A stretch of 64,000 nucleotides of DNA from Rhinopithecus roxellana (GCF_007565055.1 NC_044566.1:96487797-96551796), one strand, 5' to 3'. Shown: positions 1 to 11,578, counted from the stretch's first letter. Numbers and translations: made by a program. Notes: generated by a model from the sequence alone, not told the origin.

Positions 1-2759
1 CTCAATATATTTCAAAAGATTGGTATCATGTAGGCCATACTCCATCAACATGAAGAAGTTAAAAATAAAAAGCAAAAAAGATACCTAGAAAAAGAATTAT
101 ATATTTGGAATTAAAAAAACTCACATGCTTCTGAAAAACATAGATCATAGAGGAAATCATAACTGAAAATCTTAAAATGAATTGCTGAATGATCATTAAA
201 ATATTGCATATTAAAACTTGTGGGATTAAGTTAGTAAATACTGAGAGAAATTTAAAGCTTATATGCATACATTAAAAAGATGAAAACTGTCAAATTAATC
301 AATTAAGCATCAAACTTAAAAAGTTAGAAAAAGAAAAATGGAATAAACCCAAATAAAGCACATTAAATAAACACATTCACAAAGAGAATAAAAAATTGGA
401 AAACAAATATACCATAGAAAAAATTAAAATGTCAAAAGTTATTTCTCTGAAAACAAAATGGGCAAATAATTGATAATATTAATTTAGAAAAAGACAGAGA
501 TTATACAAATAAACAATAATTGAGATGAAAAAGAAGATATAACTTCAGATGCAGAAGATTTAAAAGATAATAAAAGGATATTATAAACACATTTATGCTA
601 ATACACTTGAAATCATAGATGAAATGGATACATTTTTAGAACATACAACTTATCAAACCTGGCTCAAGAAAAATGAGAGAACATAAATACTATATTTAGT
701 ACCAGTATATCCATAGTTTAAAGTATTTTCACAAAGAAAAATTAGCAGGCCTGAATAACTTTACAGAGAGTCTTACTTTTACAATAAATATTCAAGAAAT
801 AAAAAATACTAGGCATACACAAACTACTTCAGAGAACAGAAAAACACATACTCTAACATTTTTATGAGAGTAACATAACCTTAAAACAAACAGTAAAATA
901 GAGGCAAGTATGAGATAATAAAATAATAGACTAATACAAATCATGGATGTATAGAAGTCCCCAAATTCCTAAACCAAACATTTGCAAATAAAATCTATCA
1001 TGGTATTAAATCATGGTATTAAAAAGATGTTCACCATAGCCAAGTTGTCTTCACTTCATGAATACAAGAGTGTTGGAAAACTGATTACTCTAACTTATCA
1101 TTTCAAAAGATAAAAGGAGAAAAACTTGATCGTTTACGCAAATGCACAAAAACATTGATTAAAATTCAACACACATTTATGATTAAATCAAACCAAAACA
1201 TATATGTTAGCAAAGTTAATAGCAAGAAACACCTTCACTTTTGAGAGGGGCTTTATAAAAACATATGCAATAAATATATTTTGTAACCATTAACTTGGAG
1301 GTCAGAACAGGACAAGGATGACTTGTATTACTTTTTCTTTTAAAAACACTGGATGAGAGATCCCTGCCTATGGTAAGAAAATACAAATACAGGAACCAGA
1401 GTGGAAAAACAATACTATCCTCATTTGTAAATGATATGAGTGTATTCACAGCATACAAAACAAAGTTACTGATAAAGTCTTACAATGTATGAGATTTTAG
1501 CAAAACTGTTAGATACAAAATGAGTATTCAAAATTATTTGCATTTCCATATGCCAGTAACAATAAGATTTGTATTTTTTTTTTAAAAAATACTATGTAGA
1601 ATAGCACCAAACAATGTTTAGTACTGAGAAATAAATTTAACCAATGATATGCAACACTTACTAATTTTACACAGAACAGTACAGTCTACAAAAACCAAAA
1701 ATTTGATAGAAATGTTAAGTTCATGAACAGAAAGATCCAATATTATGAAAATAACAGTTCATCCCAAATTTTTCTATAGACAAATAGGTTCCGAATTTTA
1801 CACGGAATAGTAAACGATCAAGAACAGCCAAGATACAATTGAATAACAAAATAAAATAGAATACTTGTCCCACCATATATCAACATTATGATTATTATTG
1901 TGTTATATGAGAAGACAGTAAAATTCTTGTTTAAGTACATTTAAAGAAACCAATGAAGCAAAACTGAGAGCTTTACAACAAAACCACGCATGCGTGAAAA
2001 CTAATAATTGACAGAGTTGGTTGCAAAGCTGTGGAGAAAGGGTGGATTTTTCAATAAACATTACTGGATAATGAGTTTTCCATGCTAAAAAATAAAATTA
2101 GATTGCATACCTTATCATATACAAAAATCAAATTTAGGCATATTAAAAGACAATATAGGAGAATATTTTTATACAACTGTTGCACAGAAATATATGTAGA
2201 CAATATAGAAAAATAGCAAAATACAAAAGAACATACTGACAACCTGGACTATGCTAAAATTAAGAATTTCTCTTTACAAAGACAAGCATAAAGAGAGCAA
2301 AAAGACTAACAGAAATTGGGGCGAGTTCTTTGCAACTCATATATGTGCCAAAAATTAGAACCCAAAATATATAAAGCACTAAACATTTAATAAGAACAAA
2401 AATGGACAAAAGTCACAAGTAAGCATTTCACAAACTAACATATACAAAAAGGCTTACAAACACAAGAAACTATGTTCAATTTTATTAGTAATTAGGAAAA
2501 TTTAATTAAAATATAATAATCTAAAATGTAATTTGATCTAATACCTAATTAATAAGTGTTAATTGACAAAATGATTAAAAATTGAGTGTTGGAAACAGTA
2601 TGGAGCTATAGAAACTTTCATATAAGACTGTCAGGAATGTAAATTGATAGTTGTTTTGGCAACCAACTTGTTATGCCTTGTAAAGTTGGACATGTAAATG
2701 ACTTAGAGCCCAGCAAGTCTATTGCTTGATACATACTCAAAGAAACTTCTGGACACATG
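1..2759 (+). mobile_element. Old L1 fragment (L1M type), ORF2 region
   Basis: Strongly diverged, A-rich plus-strand LINE-1. Short stretches still read like ORF2: the region 580-640 encodes a remnant of the segment before the reverse transcriptase; near 1160-1185 the reading K-I-Q-H-T-F-M-I is recognisable from the reverse transcriptase; near 2590-2760 are relics of the C-terminal zinc-knuckle region. No frame stays open for more than about 80 codons, so it is a dead fossil. The element begins before the window and continues after the LTR at 2760-3178. The degree of decay suggests an L1M subfamily; which one cannot be said without alignment. Confidence 0.7.
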
Positions 2760-3178
2760 TGAGGTAGGAGACTGGAAGGACTTGTTTCCCGAAACAGTTG
2801 GGAAACCAGCCCAAGTCAGCAAGTGGTGCCAAAAGCAACCTTTAGTTAGCCTTGCTGCCCATCAGCATAAGACATTCCCATGAGTGCCATGAGAGTTTAC
2901 AAATGCCATAGCAACACCAGGAAGTTATTGCCCATTTTCTAGAGATTTCTGAATAAATTTCCCCTTAATTCACTTGTAATTAAAAGTGGGTATCAATGCA
3001 GGAAGCCAACAGCCTATAGGTTGCTACTCCCTGTGCACTGCCTGTGGGCTAGCCCTGCTCCACAAGAAGCAGTCCCTGAGCTGTGGCAGTGTCACTTCAG
3101 TAAAGCTGCTTTCTTCTACTGCCTGCTTGCTCTTGAATTCTTTCCTGAGTGAATGAAGCCATGCATCTGCCCTGCATT
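2760..3178 (+). mobile_element. Solo LTR of an ERV, nested in the old L1
   Basis: A 419-bp block of higher GC interrupts the old L1. It starts with TG. Its last third has the make-up of a retroviral R-U5 region: a polyadenylation-like AGTAAA near 3099, then a C/T-rich stretch and a segment typical of gamma-type (ERV1) LTR ends. The 5-bp direct repeat ACATG lies at 2755-2759 and 3179-3183, and the L1 reads on across it, which supports a target duplication. The end at 3178 is not the usual CA, so the exact border or the duplication length could be off by a few bases. No internal viral genes are present. The family assignment is tentative. Confidence 0.7.
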
Positions 3179-3183
3179 ACATG

Positions 3184-3389
3184 CACCAAAATACTGGCTC
3201 AAAAATGTCTACAGACCCGCTATTTAATAAACGAAACTGAACAAAAATTAACAATAGAATAAATCAAAAATTGTGTTAAATTCATTCAATGGTATGTTTT
3301 ATGGTTGTGTGCAAGATTAATACACCAGCTACACGCACCATCATGGGTGAATCTGAAAAACAAAACTGAGCAAACAAAAGCGAGTCAGA
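3184..3389 (+). mobile_element. Old L1 fragment, continuation after the LTR
   Basis: Continues the L1 that starts the window, with the C-terminal end of ORF2 and the start of the 3'UTR, all heavily decayed. It is cut again at 3390 by a younger L1 3' end. Confidence 0.6.
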
Positions 3390-3660
3390 CACGAAAACAG
3401 AAAACCAGATACCACATGTCTCACTTATAAGTGGGAACTAAACATTGGGTATACATGGATACAAAGATGGAACAATACACAATGGTGACGAGTGGGGAGG
3501 GAGGGATGGGAGCCAGGGCTGCAAAACTAGCTATTGGGTACTACGCTTACTATCTGGGTGACCAGTCCAATCACACCCTAAACCTCGGCATTATACAATA
3601 TACCCTTGTGATAAACCTGCACATGTACCCCCTGAATCCAAAATAAAAATTGAAAAAAAA
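3390..3660 (+). mobile_element. 5'-truncated L1 3' end nested in older L1
   Basis: About 270 bp holding the end of ORF2 and the 3'UTR of a primate L1: the typical 'actcataagtgggaac'-like motif near 3420-3440, a G-rich block near 3490-3515, the end motif near 3615-3650 and a short A tail. Flanking direct repeats AAAGCGAGTCAGA (3377-3389) and AAAGTGAGTTAGA (3661-3673) match at 11 of 13 positions and fit a decayed target-site duplication. It is clearly better preserved than the L1 around it, so it inserted later. Confidence 0.8.
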
Positions 3661-3673
3661 AAAGTGAGTTAGA

Positions 3674-3900
3674 AAAATAAACTCTATTCTTCCATTTATA
3701 TGAAATCCAAATCTAGGCAAAATTTTTAAAAAAGTATGGTTTATGATTACATATGTATGTGGAGGAATAACGAAACCCAAAGGTATCAATAATACAAAAA
3801 TCAGAAGTGTTACCTTTGAAGGAAGTAAAAATTCTGTGGTCAGGTAGAGAGGGTTTTTAAGCTATTGGTATTGCATTATTACTTAAGCTGTAATGGCATA
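3674..3900 (+). mobile_element. Old L1 fragment, last piece
   Basis: Motifs of an old L1 3' end ('ttccatttatatgaaa' at 3694-3709 and a 'gttacctttgaaggaag' relic near 3809-3826) show that the host L1 of the first 3 kb goes on here after the nested insertion. The end of the element is not sharp. Confidence 0.5.
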
Positions 3901-4170
3901 CAGATTTTCACTTTATTATTATTATTTATGAAATATATATACACATATACCTATACATGTATTTATGTACACAAAAACACATGTATGTATAATACATATT
4001 TTATGTTTTGTTTGTTTCCCAATAAAAAATAAAAGATATTTCACCAATAATACCATATCACAAAAAAGCCAACTTTTAGGTAGCATTTCATATACCAAGC
4101 GATATTTGACAAAAGGTAGATACTTAGTGGAAGCAAGATCTTTCTTAGTAAGGAATATAATTATGCAATC
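3901..4170. other. AT-rich low-complexity stretch, no gene
   Basis: Short TTA and TA/CA-rich runs (around 3915-3990) and otherwise AT-rich sequence. I see nothing else in it. Confidence 0.5.
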
Positions 4171-4245
4171 TTAAGTTCAGGGCTGTTTCCTATCATGGAA
4201 AAAACAGGCACTAAATAAATGCTTGTTGAATTGAACTAAATTAAA
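4171..4245 (+). repeat. Possible L2 3' tail
   Basis: The segment around 4209-4240 resembles the 'aataaatgcttgttgaattgaa' tail common to L2 3' ends. It is short and could be chance. Confidence 0.35.
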
Positions 4246-5069
4246 GTATGTGTAATGCAGTGGGTAAATGTGTGACATTGGCTACATTAGCCCTGCTTTC
4301 TTGGCATCAGTGTTCCACTTTCCATTTGGATTTCCATCTCTCACCCAGGCATCCTGTATACCACTGGGGAAGGTAACACCACTCTCAACAAGTGAGGTGG
4401 GCTCCGACTGGTTTAACAATCCGCTTTTCCCAATCATTTAGTTTCCCAATGTTTAGTTCAAAACAGTTAATGAAACGTAAACCAATGAGATACAAGAAAG
4501 TGGGGCAGGAGGGGGACAAATATCTCCTAGGTTTTCTGAAAGAGCTACTTAGACGCTCACCTTGTTGGTTGAACACGAACAAGACTGGCCACATATCCCT
4601 GCCCTTAGAAGCTGCGGGAGCTACCTCTGTGATGCCCAGAGAGACACCTTTCAATTAAAGTCCAAGACAGGCCAATGCTGCCTGCAAAAAGTTAGAAAGC
4701 TATAACTGGGTTCGTAGGCAAAGGTTAAAGCCTAATCCTTTAAAAAATGATGAATAAAAATGAGGATCTGTCCCTGCCCAGTGCCCCCCCAGCACAGGGA
4801 GATATACCAGAGTCTGGGTAAATCAACATTTCCTTGAGAATACATACTTAACAGATACGCTGTCACATAGACTCATCTCATGGTCTGAATCTTTACCCTG
4901 ATTCTTGACCGGTAATACTCCTGGGATTCCTGCCCTCCACCTGCACCACCACCCTAATGCTTACACCTAAGCTGTATAGGACAACACTAAGTAAAAAGAA
5001 AATAAGTTTATGATGGAAAATTACCAAATAAAATGAAAAAAATTCACTAAATTCACTATTTATACAGAT
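4246..5069. other. Unassigned sequence
   Basis: No gene is recognised. Between 4385 and 4658 both strands are open for 88-89 codons over the same bases, with no family resemblance, hydrophobic segment or repeat in either translation. The rest is plain intergenic sequence. The GC-richer block 4270-4660 has the feel of an ancient repeat that I cannot name. Confidence 0.4.
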
Positions 5070-5560
5070 AAATAACATAATAGGTCCTAAGGATTTCAGA
5101 TAATAGAATTATGAGATACAGAATAAAAACTACATATACTTAAAATGATTGAGGACATAAAAAGGAGATTGAAATTGTGTAAAAAGCATGAGTGATATTA
5201 TAAAGCCAGGCAGACTTGAAAATAACCACCTGGAATGTCTAGAAAGGAAGTAATTAAAATACAAAATACAAGAGACAGATTAAACAGCTAAATAAGACCC
5301 ATATGAAGACAGAATGAATGAACTAAAAGATTGATACTTTAAGACTGAGAAAAACATGAATTAATGAAAGAACAGAGTTATGATAGAAACAAAGGCAAAA
5401 ACTTCATCATCGTGAGTTTTAAAAGAAGCCATATTTAAGATGTGGGAAAAGTAGACAGTACAGAAAGCCATGGGCAGAGACAGAAATAAGACATTTATAG
5501 TAATTGTTTTAAAAGCTGCTTGATCAAATCTTGCCTGAAACCCTTTCTATTCCTTGACTT
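5070..5560 (+). mobile_element. Possible old L1 or HAL1 ORF1 relic
   Basis: The A/G-rich plus-strand sequence around 5285-5470 resembles the coiled-coil-coding part of an old L1 or HAL1 ORF1 (runs of codons for K, E, N, R). There are many stops and no sharp ends. This is a weak call. Confidence 0.4.
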
Positions 5561-5937
5561 TTCTGTTTTTAGCCCACACATTTTCTTAACCATTTAATCC
5601 CATTTATGTCGAGTATTTTTCTTTACAAACTAACTGTTCTAAATGATATGGAGAGTAAAAAAGTAAAAATTAGACCGAGGAAGTAAAAAAATACACCTGG
5701 CCATTAACAAACTGGAATAATAGATTCAAATAAAGCCAGCTGACAATTTAACAGGAAATGATATTTCTCCCAAGTAGTCACTACAGCTATAAAGTGTCGT
5801 AATAATCCCCTTTTATCGGTGACTATTGCTTTTTTACTCAAGATACTTTGTTGTCTAAAATCATAACCTATCAAAACCTTTGAGTTTTTTTTTTTGGGGG
5901 GGGGAATTGTATCAGTAAAAATGAAACATCCCATTCT
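5561..5937. other. Unassigned sequence with a T11-G9 homopolymer junction
   Basis: No gene is seen. At 5885-5904 eleven Ts are followed directly by nine Gs. This is a simple-sequence oddity prone to slippage. Confidence 0.6.
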
Positions 5938-6345
5938 TGCCTAGAGGATTTAAATCACTTTGACACAGAAATCAGCCACAATTTCAAATCCAGGTGCAGA
6001 CCTCCAAATAAGGGGTTTCTGGACACAACATTCTACATTTATCTTAACTGTCTAGTTTCCAAGGAAACAGGACCTTAGATCCACTTCACAGTCCAAAAGT
6101 TGATGTTAAACCTTTGCACACAGCTCTGCTTTGCTTTAAGCCTATCCAAATACTGCTTTATTTAAGTTTCACCTGAACTCCATTATCCCTCAGAATTCTA
6201 TAGTAACCTCTATCTTTTCCTTTGTTTGGTGAGACACCTCACAATTCCCCTGGTGCGTGATCTCCCTCATTGCAATGGTGCAATAAACCTGACTTTGCTG
6301 AGTAAAAATTCATTTCTGGTGATCTTGGCTGATTAGGCTACGACA
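5938..6345 (+). mobile_element. ERV-like LTR
   Basis: About 400 bp with LTR character. There is a polyadenylation signal AATAAA at 6282-6287 in a 'tgcaatggtgcaataaacctgac'-like context, which is typical of several mammalian LTR ends. It ends in CA at 6345 and may begin with TG at 5938. I find no matching direct repeats at these borders, so the borders are approximate and the family is not named. No internal viral genes are adjacent. Confidence 0.5.
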
Positions 6346-6545
6346 GGAGATGAGGTATGGCAAATTAAACAAACCAAGACATCAATTTATTTTTTTCAGC
6401 ATTTGTCTAAAGAAAGTCATATAGAGAGGGACAACGCAGGTATACAAATTAGAACAATTAGTCTGAAACTAAATCAATCCGGAGGGTTTGGGTTGGTAAT
6501 AGCACCTTGAAGAAGGTCAGTCTTGGAGAGAAAGGGAAAGAGGTT

Positions 6546-6919
6546 TGTATTAGCCTGTTTTCACACTACTGTAAAGAATACCACCTGAGACTGGGTAATT
6601 TATAAAGAAAGGAGGTTTAATTGACTCACAGTTCCACATGGCTGGGACGCCTCAGGAAACCATGGCAGAAGGTGAAGGGCTAAGCAGGCACCTTCTTCAC
6701 AAGGTGGCAGGAGGGAACAGAGACCGCAGGAAAAAACTGTCATTTTTAAAACCATGAGATCTCGTGAGAATTCCCTCACTATCACGAGAACGGTATGGGA
6801 GAAACTGCCCCGTGATCCAATCACCTCCCACCAGTTCCCTCCCTCGACACCTGAGGATTACAATTCGGGTTATAATTCAAGATACGATTTGGGTGAGTAC
6901 ACACAGTCAAACCATATCA
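6546..6919 (-). mobile_element. MaLR LTR (MST/THE1 type), solo
   Basis: 374-bp solo LTR of the ERVL-MaLR group, read on the minus strand. It begins TGATATGGTTTG (complement of 6908-6919) and ends with the 'gactaatac'-like terminal motif (complement of 6546-6560). In between lie the 'ctcacgagatct' motif and the 'ttataaattacccagtctca' block that mark these LTRs. The 5-bp repeat AGGTT at 6541-6545 and 6920-6924 is a perfect target duplication and fixes both ends. A 141-codon plus-strand frame starting at 6754 is only the antisense of this LTR and its flank. Confidence 0.92.
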
Positions 6920-9412
6920 AGGTTCCCTCATGCCCCATTAAGAACACGGAACAAGAGTCGCAGTGTTTAAAGAAAAGAGCCCCCTTGCTCCCGCTTGCAG
7001 CTGCACTTGCACTTCTAGACAGCAACAGATCCTTCTTCAATGCAGGCAGCCCTTGGGGCTCCCAGGAAATTGAGCACAGCCTAAAACAAGTGCCAAAGCA
7101 CACCCTGGGATCCAGCTGCCTCCCAGGTCTAGGACTGAGCTCCTTGGCTGTATTTTCAGCAGTGAACTGGCTGTCATAAATGTCAAGCCCCAATCAGCAT
7201 AATCGCCCTAGTTCTGCCAGCTTAGTTTGTAGCCACTAAAGGTGGCATCAAGATTTCCTTTTTTTTTTTTTTAATATTAACTGCTGAACTCAGACATAAC
7301 AAGGACGGTATATATGGCTTATATTTCCAGCAGGCAGCAGGTTAAAGATCACTGAAGCATTTGTGGAATTAGATTTCTTTTTAACCAAGATAAAACACAA
7401 GATTTCAATATCTTCTCTGATTGCTAAATATGGTTATTTTACAGGTGCGAGAACTAATGAGAACATATCTGGCATAATGCCACAGTAAAAATAAAATAAT
7501 CAAAAAGTGAAGCGTAATGAGGATGTATGTCACTGATGACCTCTGTTCAAGAAATCCCATTTGTCCTCTTGGCTTCTTCAGCTTACACTAAGGCTTCAAC
7601 CTTGACCAATGAAATGAAAGTCAGATGTTCAAGGCCTGGGTAGGTGCTTCACTGTGTCTTGAACCCAGGATACTTGTCTAAGTACACATTGAGGAAAACC
7701 ACACACAAGCACAAACTGCACATTAAATAGCCTGAATACTGCTCTGGACCTAACTAGTTCATTTTTAGATTACTGTAGCCTCTTGGGCTCTAACACTCCA
7801 TTTGTAAGCTTTCCCAAGCATTTTTAAAAAACAGTCAATTTTCTGGACTAAACCGTACTTAGTAGAAAACCATCAAAGTGTTAGGGAGGGGTGCAGAAAC
7901 ATTGGTTGTAAATCAAATATTGGGAAATTGCTTAAGTAGACAACTTTCTTTTGTAGCAACAGTTTTGGGTGCTTTAAATAACTTGGGTAAGTCATGCATG
8001 GGCATCCCCATCTTCAATGGATAGACAGCCTCATCACCAAAGTCTATAAACTTTCCAGAAGATGCACAGCACACATCACCTGCCAATCTCTAAAGGTGTC
8101 AGCTTAGCATGAAGAACATGACAACCAGCTTCTCAGACGGGGAAGGGATCTGCCAATTCACCTACCTTGTAGGTTTCACAGACAGGAAATCTTAAACTGT
8201 TTCAAGCCCCAAAGTTTCATTGTTTACACCGACACTGCCACTGATATGTTGCTGGGGCCTGCCACCTGTCAACCTTGTCCAACCTACCCAAAAAGGAAGC
8301 TGTAAGGTGCATGTGCCATTATTGTAGAATATGGGATATTAAAATAAAAAATATTCCAGCTCTTTGATTTCCTCTGATTTTGTGGGTAATACAATAACCA
8401 GAATGAGATAGCTGAAACTAATAAAATCTGATTTATAGCATTAAAGGCAATCTTTATAGCACTTATTTATGGTACATTACATCTAAAATCCAATTTCACA
8501 GGCTGCTGTTTGAAACTTTCTGTTCAATCATAAATACACTACATACACTGCACCTCAGTGCCACAGAGTTAGATTACATAAATGTCTGTATCCCGAGAAG
8601 GTATTAAAATTTGGTTACTATGGTGGTGAGTGAGCTTGACAGTAATTTCCCTAACCAACTTTTCAACCAAAAAGATCCAGTCAGCACTTGATAAATACTA
8701 AAAATGCAAGCACTACTATCATTAAACCAGAAAAAAGTCAGATAACTCTACATTCTAGAACAAAATTAATTGAAAAGAAGTCATAGAAAAATTGGATAAT
8801 TGATGATACTAAAGGATACTGCATTTAATGTCATGGAGTACGTTTTCAATCCAATGACCAAAAGCACTTCCTTGCACGACACCATTGGTATTAACAGGAG
8901 ACACATGGCTAAGTCTATTCATGCTTCTTTGAAAATATAACCTTAAGTGTCTACATTCATACACTTCAATGGAGAAGACTATATTCTGTTCAATTACTAT
9001 AATCATTGTCAAAGAGAGGGCAAAGAATACAATTTGACTTTTAGAGAAGAACTATCATTTGAATCTTAAGCAACTTCACATTGGCTTAAAAAGATTTTTG
9101 CCTTAAAAAAAAAAAAGAAAAAAACTCTCTCCGTATACTTTGCTTGCCAAATATTTACTAAATGTAAATGAAAAGGCTAGAATCTTTGCCTGATCTGAGA
9201 AGCATGCAGGCTCTTGTTTTGTGAGAGATTAACTCCCTCGGCACTCAAGTTTTATTTCCTAAATAGAGTTCAATGACATGGTCATCCATAAATGTGTACT
9301 ATGGGTCCATCATATGCCTATGTGCTATGCTGGTAAGTTGTTCTAGTATACAGTTCAAGGCTTGAATGTAAATGACAAAAGGTGGCAGAAAGAGTGAATA
9401 GACTCAATATCA
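6920..9412. other. Unassigned, mostly single-copy-looking sequence
   Basis: About 2.5 kb with no gene or repeat that I can name. Both strands carry only short frames (107 codons or fewer) without recognisable motifs. Minor items: T-run at 7258-7272 and an A-rich run at 9107-9123. 8330-8640 is evenly AT-rich without simple repeats. It could hold conserved non-coding sequence, which only a cross-species alignment can show. Confidence 0.5.
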
Positions 9413-9461
9413 AAATAACTAACACTTGTCAATCCTCTTCCATGTGTTAGGCATTGTACCA
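9413..9461 (-). mobile_element. MIR fragment, outer part
   Basis: The segment near 9415-9461 matches the 3' part of MIR in reverse ('atgtgttaggcattgta'). It is followed by a separate DNA-transposon block and then the rest of the MIR at 9655 onward. Confidence 0.5.
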
Positions 9462-9650
9462 CGCCAGAAATGCCTCCAGATTCTATGGGGCCTGAAACCA
9501 ATACAAATTGAGACGCCTCCGTAAGTTAAGAGAGTATAAACTTCAAATATAAAATTAGACCCAAGCATATTATTATTTAGAAGGAACCTACGCAAATGAG
9601 GGCGCCAATGCCTATGCCTTGTTAGTGACGTGATAAAAGCAACCCTGGTT
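9462..9650. mobile_element. hAT-like DNA transposon fossil inside MIR
   Basis: About 190 bp that interrupts the MIR. It has a 'ggggcctgaaacca' motif near 9487 and a 'gccttgttag...aaccctgg' motif near 9616-9648, which resemble a non-autonomous hAT family of mammals. The exact family name is not certain. Confidence 0.45.
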
Positions 9651-9654
9651 CTTG

Positions 9655-10075
9655 TTTCTCATATATCATTCCTTATCCTCACAATGCCCAGAAAGGTCAA
9701 AATTACTCTGAAAATAAAGAACCAGCCAGGGCATGATGGTTCCTACGTGTGATCTCTAGACTTTGGGAGGCCAAGGCTGGAACTTCTGAGCCCAGAAGTT
9801 CAAGACTAGCCTGGGTAACATAGAAAGACCTTGCCTTTACAAAAAACGTTTTAAATTATCCAGGTGTGGTGGTGCACACCTGTAGTTCCAGCCACTCAGG
9901 AGGCTGTGAGAAAGGATTACTTGAGCCCAGGAGTTCCAGCTTGCAGTGAGCCATGATTGCACTACCGCACTCCAGCCTGGGCAACAGAGTGAAACCCCAT
10001 GTCTTAAAACAAACAAACAAAAGAACCTGAGGCTCACAGCGGTTGCCCAAGATGAGTGAGGTAAGAGTCTGTTCA
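9655..10075 (-). mobile_element. MIR, second part, split by an AluJ
   Basis: 9655-9723 has the MIR core in reverse ('atcctcacaatgcccag'). After the Alu, 10028-10075 continues with 'gaggctcac...gttgcccaag'. The order matches one MIR opened by an Alu insertion. Confidence 0.6.
9724..10019 (+). mobile_element. AluJ, dimeric
   Basis: Plus-strand Alu with left and right monomers, the middle A-rich linker near 9838-9860, and an (AAAC)n tail. High divergence and AluJ-type bases ('gcctgggtaacatag', 'agaccttg') place it in the oldest Alu class. AAAGAACC at 9716-9723 and again at about 10020-10027 is the likely target duplication. The minus-strand frames here are only Alu antisense. Confidence 0.88.
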
Positions 10076-10135
10076 TTGGAGCGCAAGCTCAAGTTTGTCT
10101 GACATGGAAACCCAAGCATACTATTGAGTTTCAGT

Positions 10136-10161
10136 TTAAGTTAAATTGAGATTTAACTTAA
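10136..10161. repeat. Short perfect inverted repeat
   Basis: TTAAGTTAAA (10136-10145) and its exact complement TTTAACTTAA (10152-10161) are separated by 6 bases. The same stretch can be seen as two imperfect 17-bp direct copies, so slippage may have made it. Confidence 0.8.
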
Positions 10162-10257
10162 ATTGAGATTTGGGTTGTGTTACCTGGACTTTCCTAAGAT
10201 GGGATGTTACTCTTGGTTGTTTTAATCCCTGGGGAATACTTCATCTTAAGAGAAGAC

Positions 10258-10445
10258 CTAAAGCAGTGGGACTGAAAGTTGAGCATGCTGAGGATCACCT
10301 GGAGGGCTTGTGAAACCAGATATCTGGGCTCCACCTCCAGAGTTTCTCAGTCTGTGGCTCTAGTTGCTTTAGTTGGTTTGAGAATTTCCCAGATGATGTT
10401 GATTGATACTGCTGCTTTGGGACCAACCCTTGACAACCACTGACC
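10258..10445 (+). mobile_element. Non-autonomous hAT element (MER3/MER20-like)
   Basis: A 190-bp element with 'atcacctggagggcttgt' near 10294-10312, 'ccacctccagagtttctcag' in the middle, and a complementary end ('ttgacaaccactg' near 10430). This is the pattern of the Charlie-related MER elements. The subfamily name is uncertain. No coding capacity. Confidence 0.7.
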
Positions 10446-11578
10446 TACAGAAACTGAGTTAATTATAGCATCTTGTTTGTCTCTTGTTCACCTCGAGTGA
10501 GACCACAGTAAGTATATTTCAGATTTCCTTTTGCCGGCTCAGCTAAATTGGAGCTAAACTCTAACCCTTCATGAAAGCCTTGGACTGGATTAGCAACAGC
10601 TGGAATCCAAAAGATGCTGAGGAAGGAACAAACATTAGTGAAAGATTATGAGGGAAGTACTGACTGACTCTTAAAATGCAATTCAACCATGAGGAAATAT
10701 ATTTGAACTAGCTTCACTATTGCACAGTTTAAAACTATTAAGTAACTGTAGTTAACATAACCGACATAAATATCCTAATTTTTAAGTAACTAATAGAAAA
10801 ATAGAATCAATGAATACACTGAGAAGTCAAGAAAATGGATTTACCATGTAAGGGACAAAAACTGAGAGACTAAAGGAATGAAATGTCATTTGAAATCGAG
10901 TTAGTAAGGTTTAATCAAGGTATTTAAATGTATTTTACAATAGAGTACAACTTACATTCTGTATTTAAGTCTGATTCAATATCATAATGATGGAATTTTA
11001 TTACAGAATAGCTATTCAGTGATGCCAGTGAAATGATTGTAGATAAATTATCTCCATGACACACTACAAAAGTCATATCTATAAATTAGTTGAAGATTCC
11101 AGCACTAGGTATATTAAAGTTCGGAAGGCTTCAGTTCACTCTGAACTCTGTTTCTTGAACACATTTATGGAAAGAAGAGATGACCTTTTAGCCACTATTA
11201 TCTTATGAATTATTCTTTAATAAGCATCTTGCGTATTTGTCCTTTGCTGGAAGCCTATGAGGCCCTTGGTTTACTCAATAGAAATTTACTGACAACTACC
11301 AGGTGCAAAGGAAACACAAATATAACTGATCCAGCCTTCAAAGAATTAGCCAACTTTGTCTACCTGAAGAAAGGAAATAGAATCATTACAACAGTCTAAT
11401 AAGTTACTTCAGAGACATAAAATAATAATTTGAGCTTTGGGTTCATGAAGCTATTTTTTCTAATAGTTCTATGTAATCTATAGAAATGGAGGGTCAGAGA
11501 TCCAGTGTTCTCATGCAGCAATCTTAGCATTGTAAAACAGACTAATTTCTATGAAATTCTAAAAATATGGGCCCTGGT
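10446..11578. other. Unassigned sequence with a possible L2 relic
   Basis: No gene is seen. 11255-11410 resembles the reverse of an L2 3' end ('aaatttactgacaactaccaggtgcaaagg', then 'ccttcaaagaa'), low confidence. The rest is AT-rich and unassigned up to the L1 target duplication at 11579-11590. Confidence 0.4.

Noticed and set aside
2760..6919. A complete provirus between the LTRs at 2.8, 5.9 and 6.5 kb
   Set aside because: The LTRs belong to different families, the MaLR LTR is in the opposite direction, and no gag, pol or env-like sequence lies between them.
6754..7179. 141-codon plus-strand frame as a host gene
   Set aside because: It starts in the antisense of the MaLR LTR and runs into its flank. 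No domain, and no coding signal apart from length.
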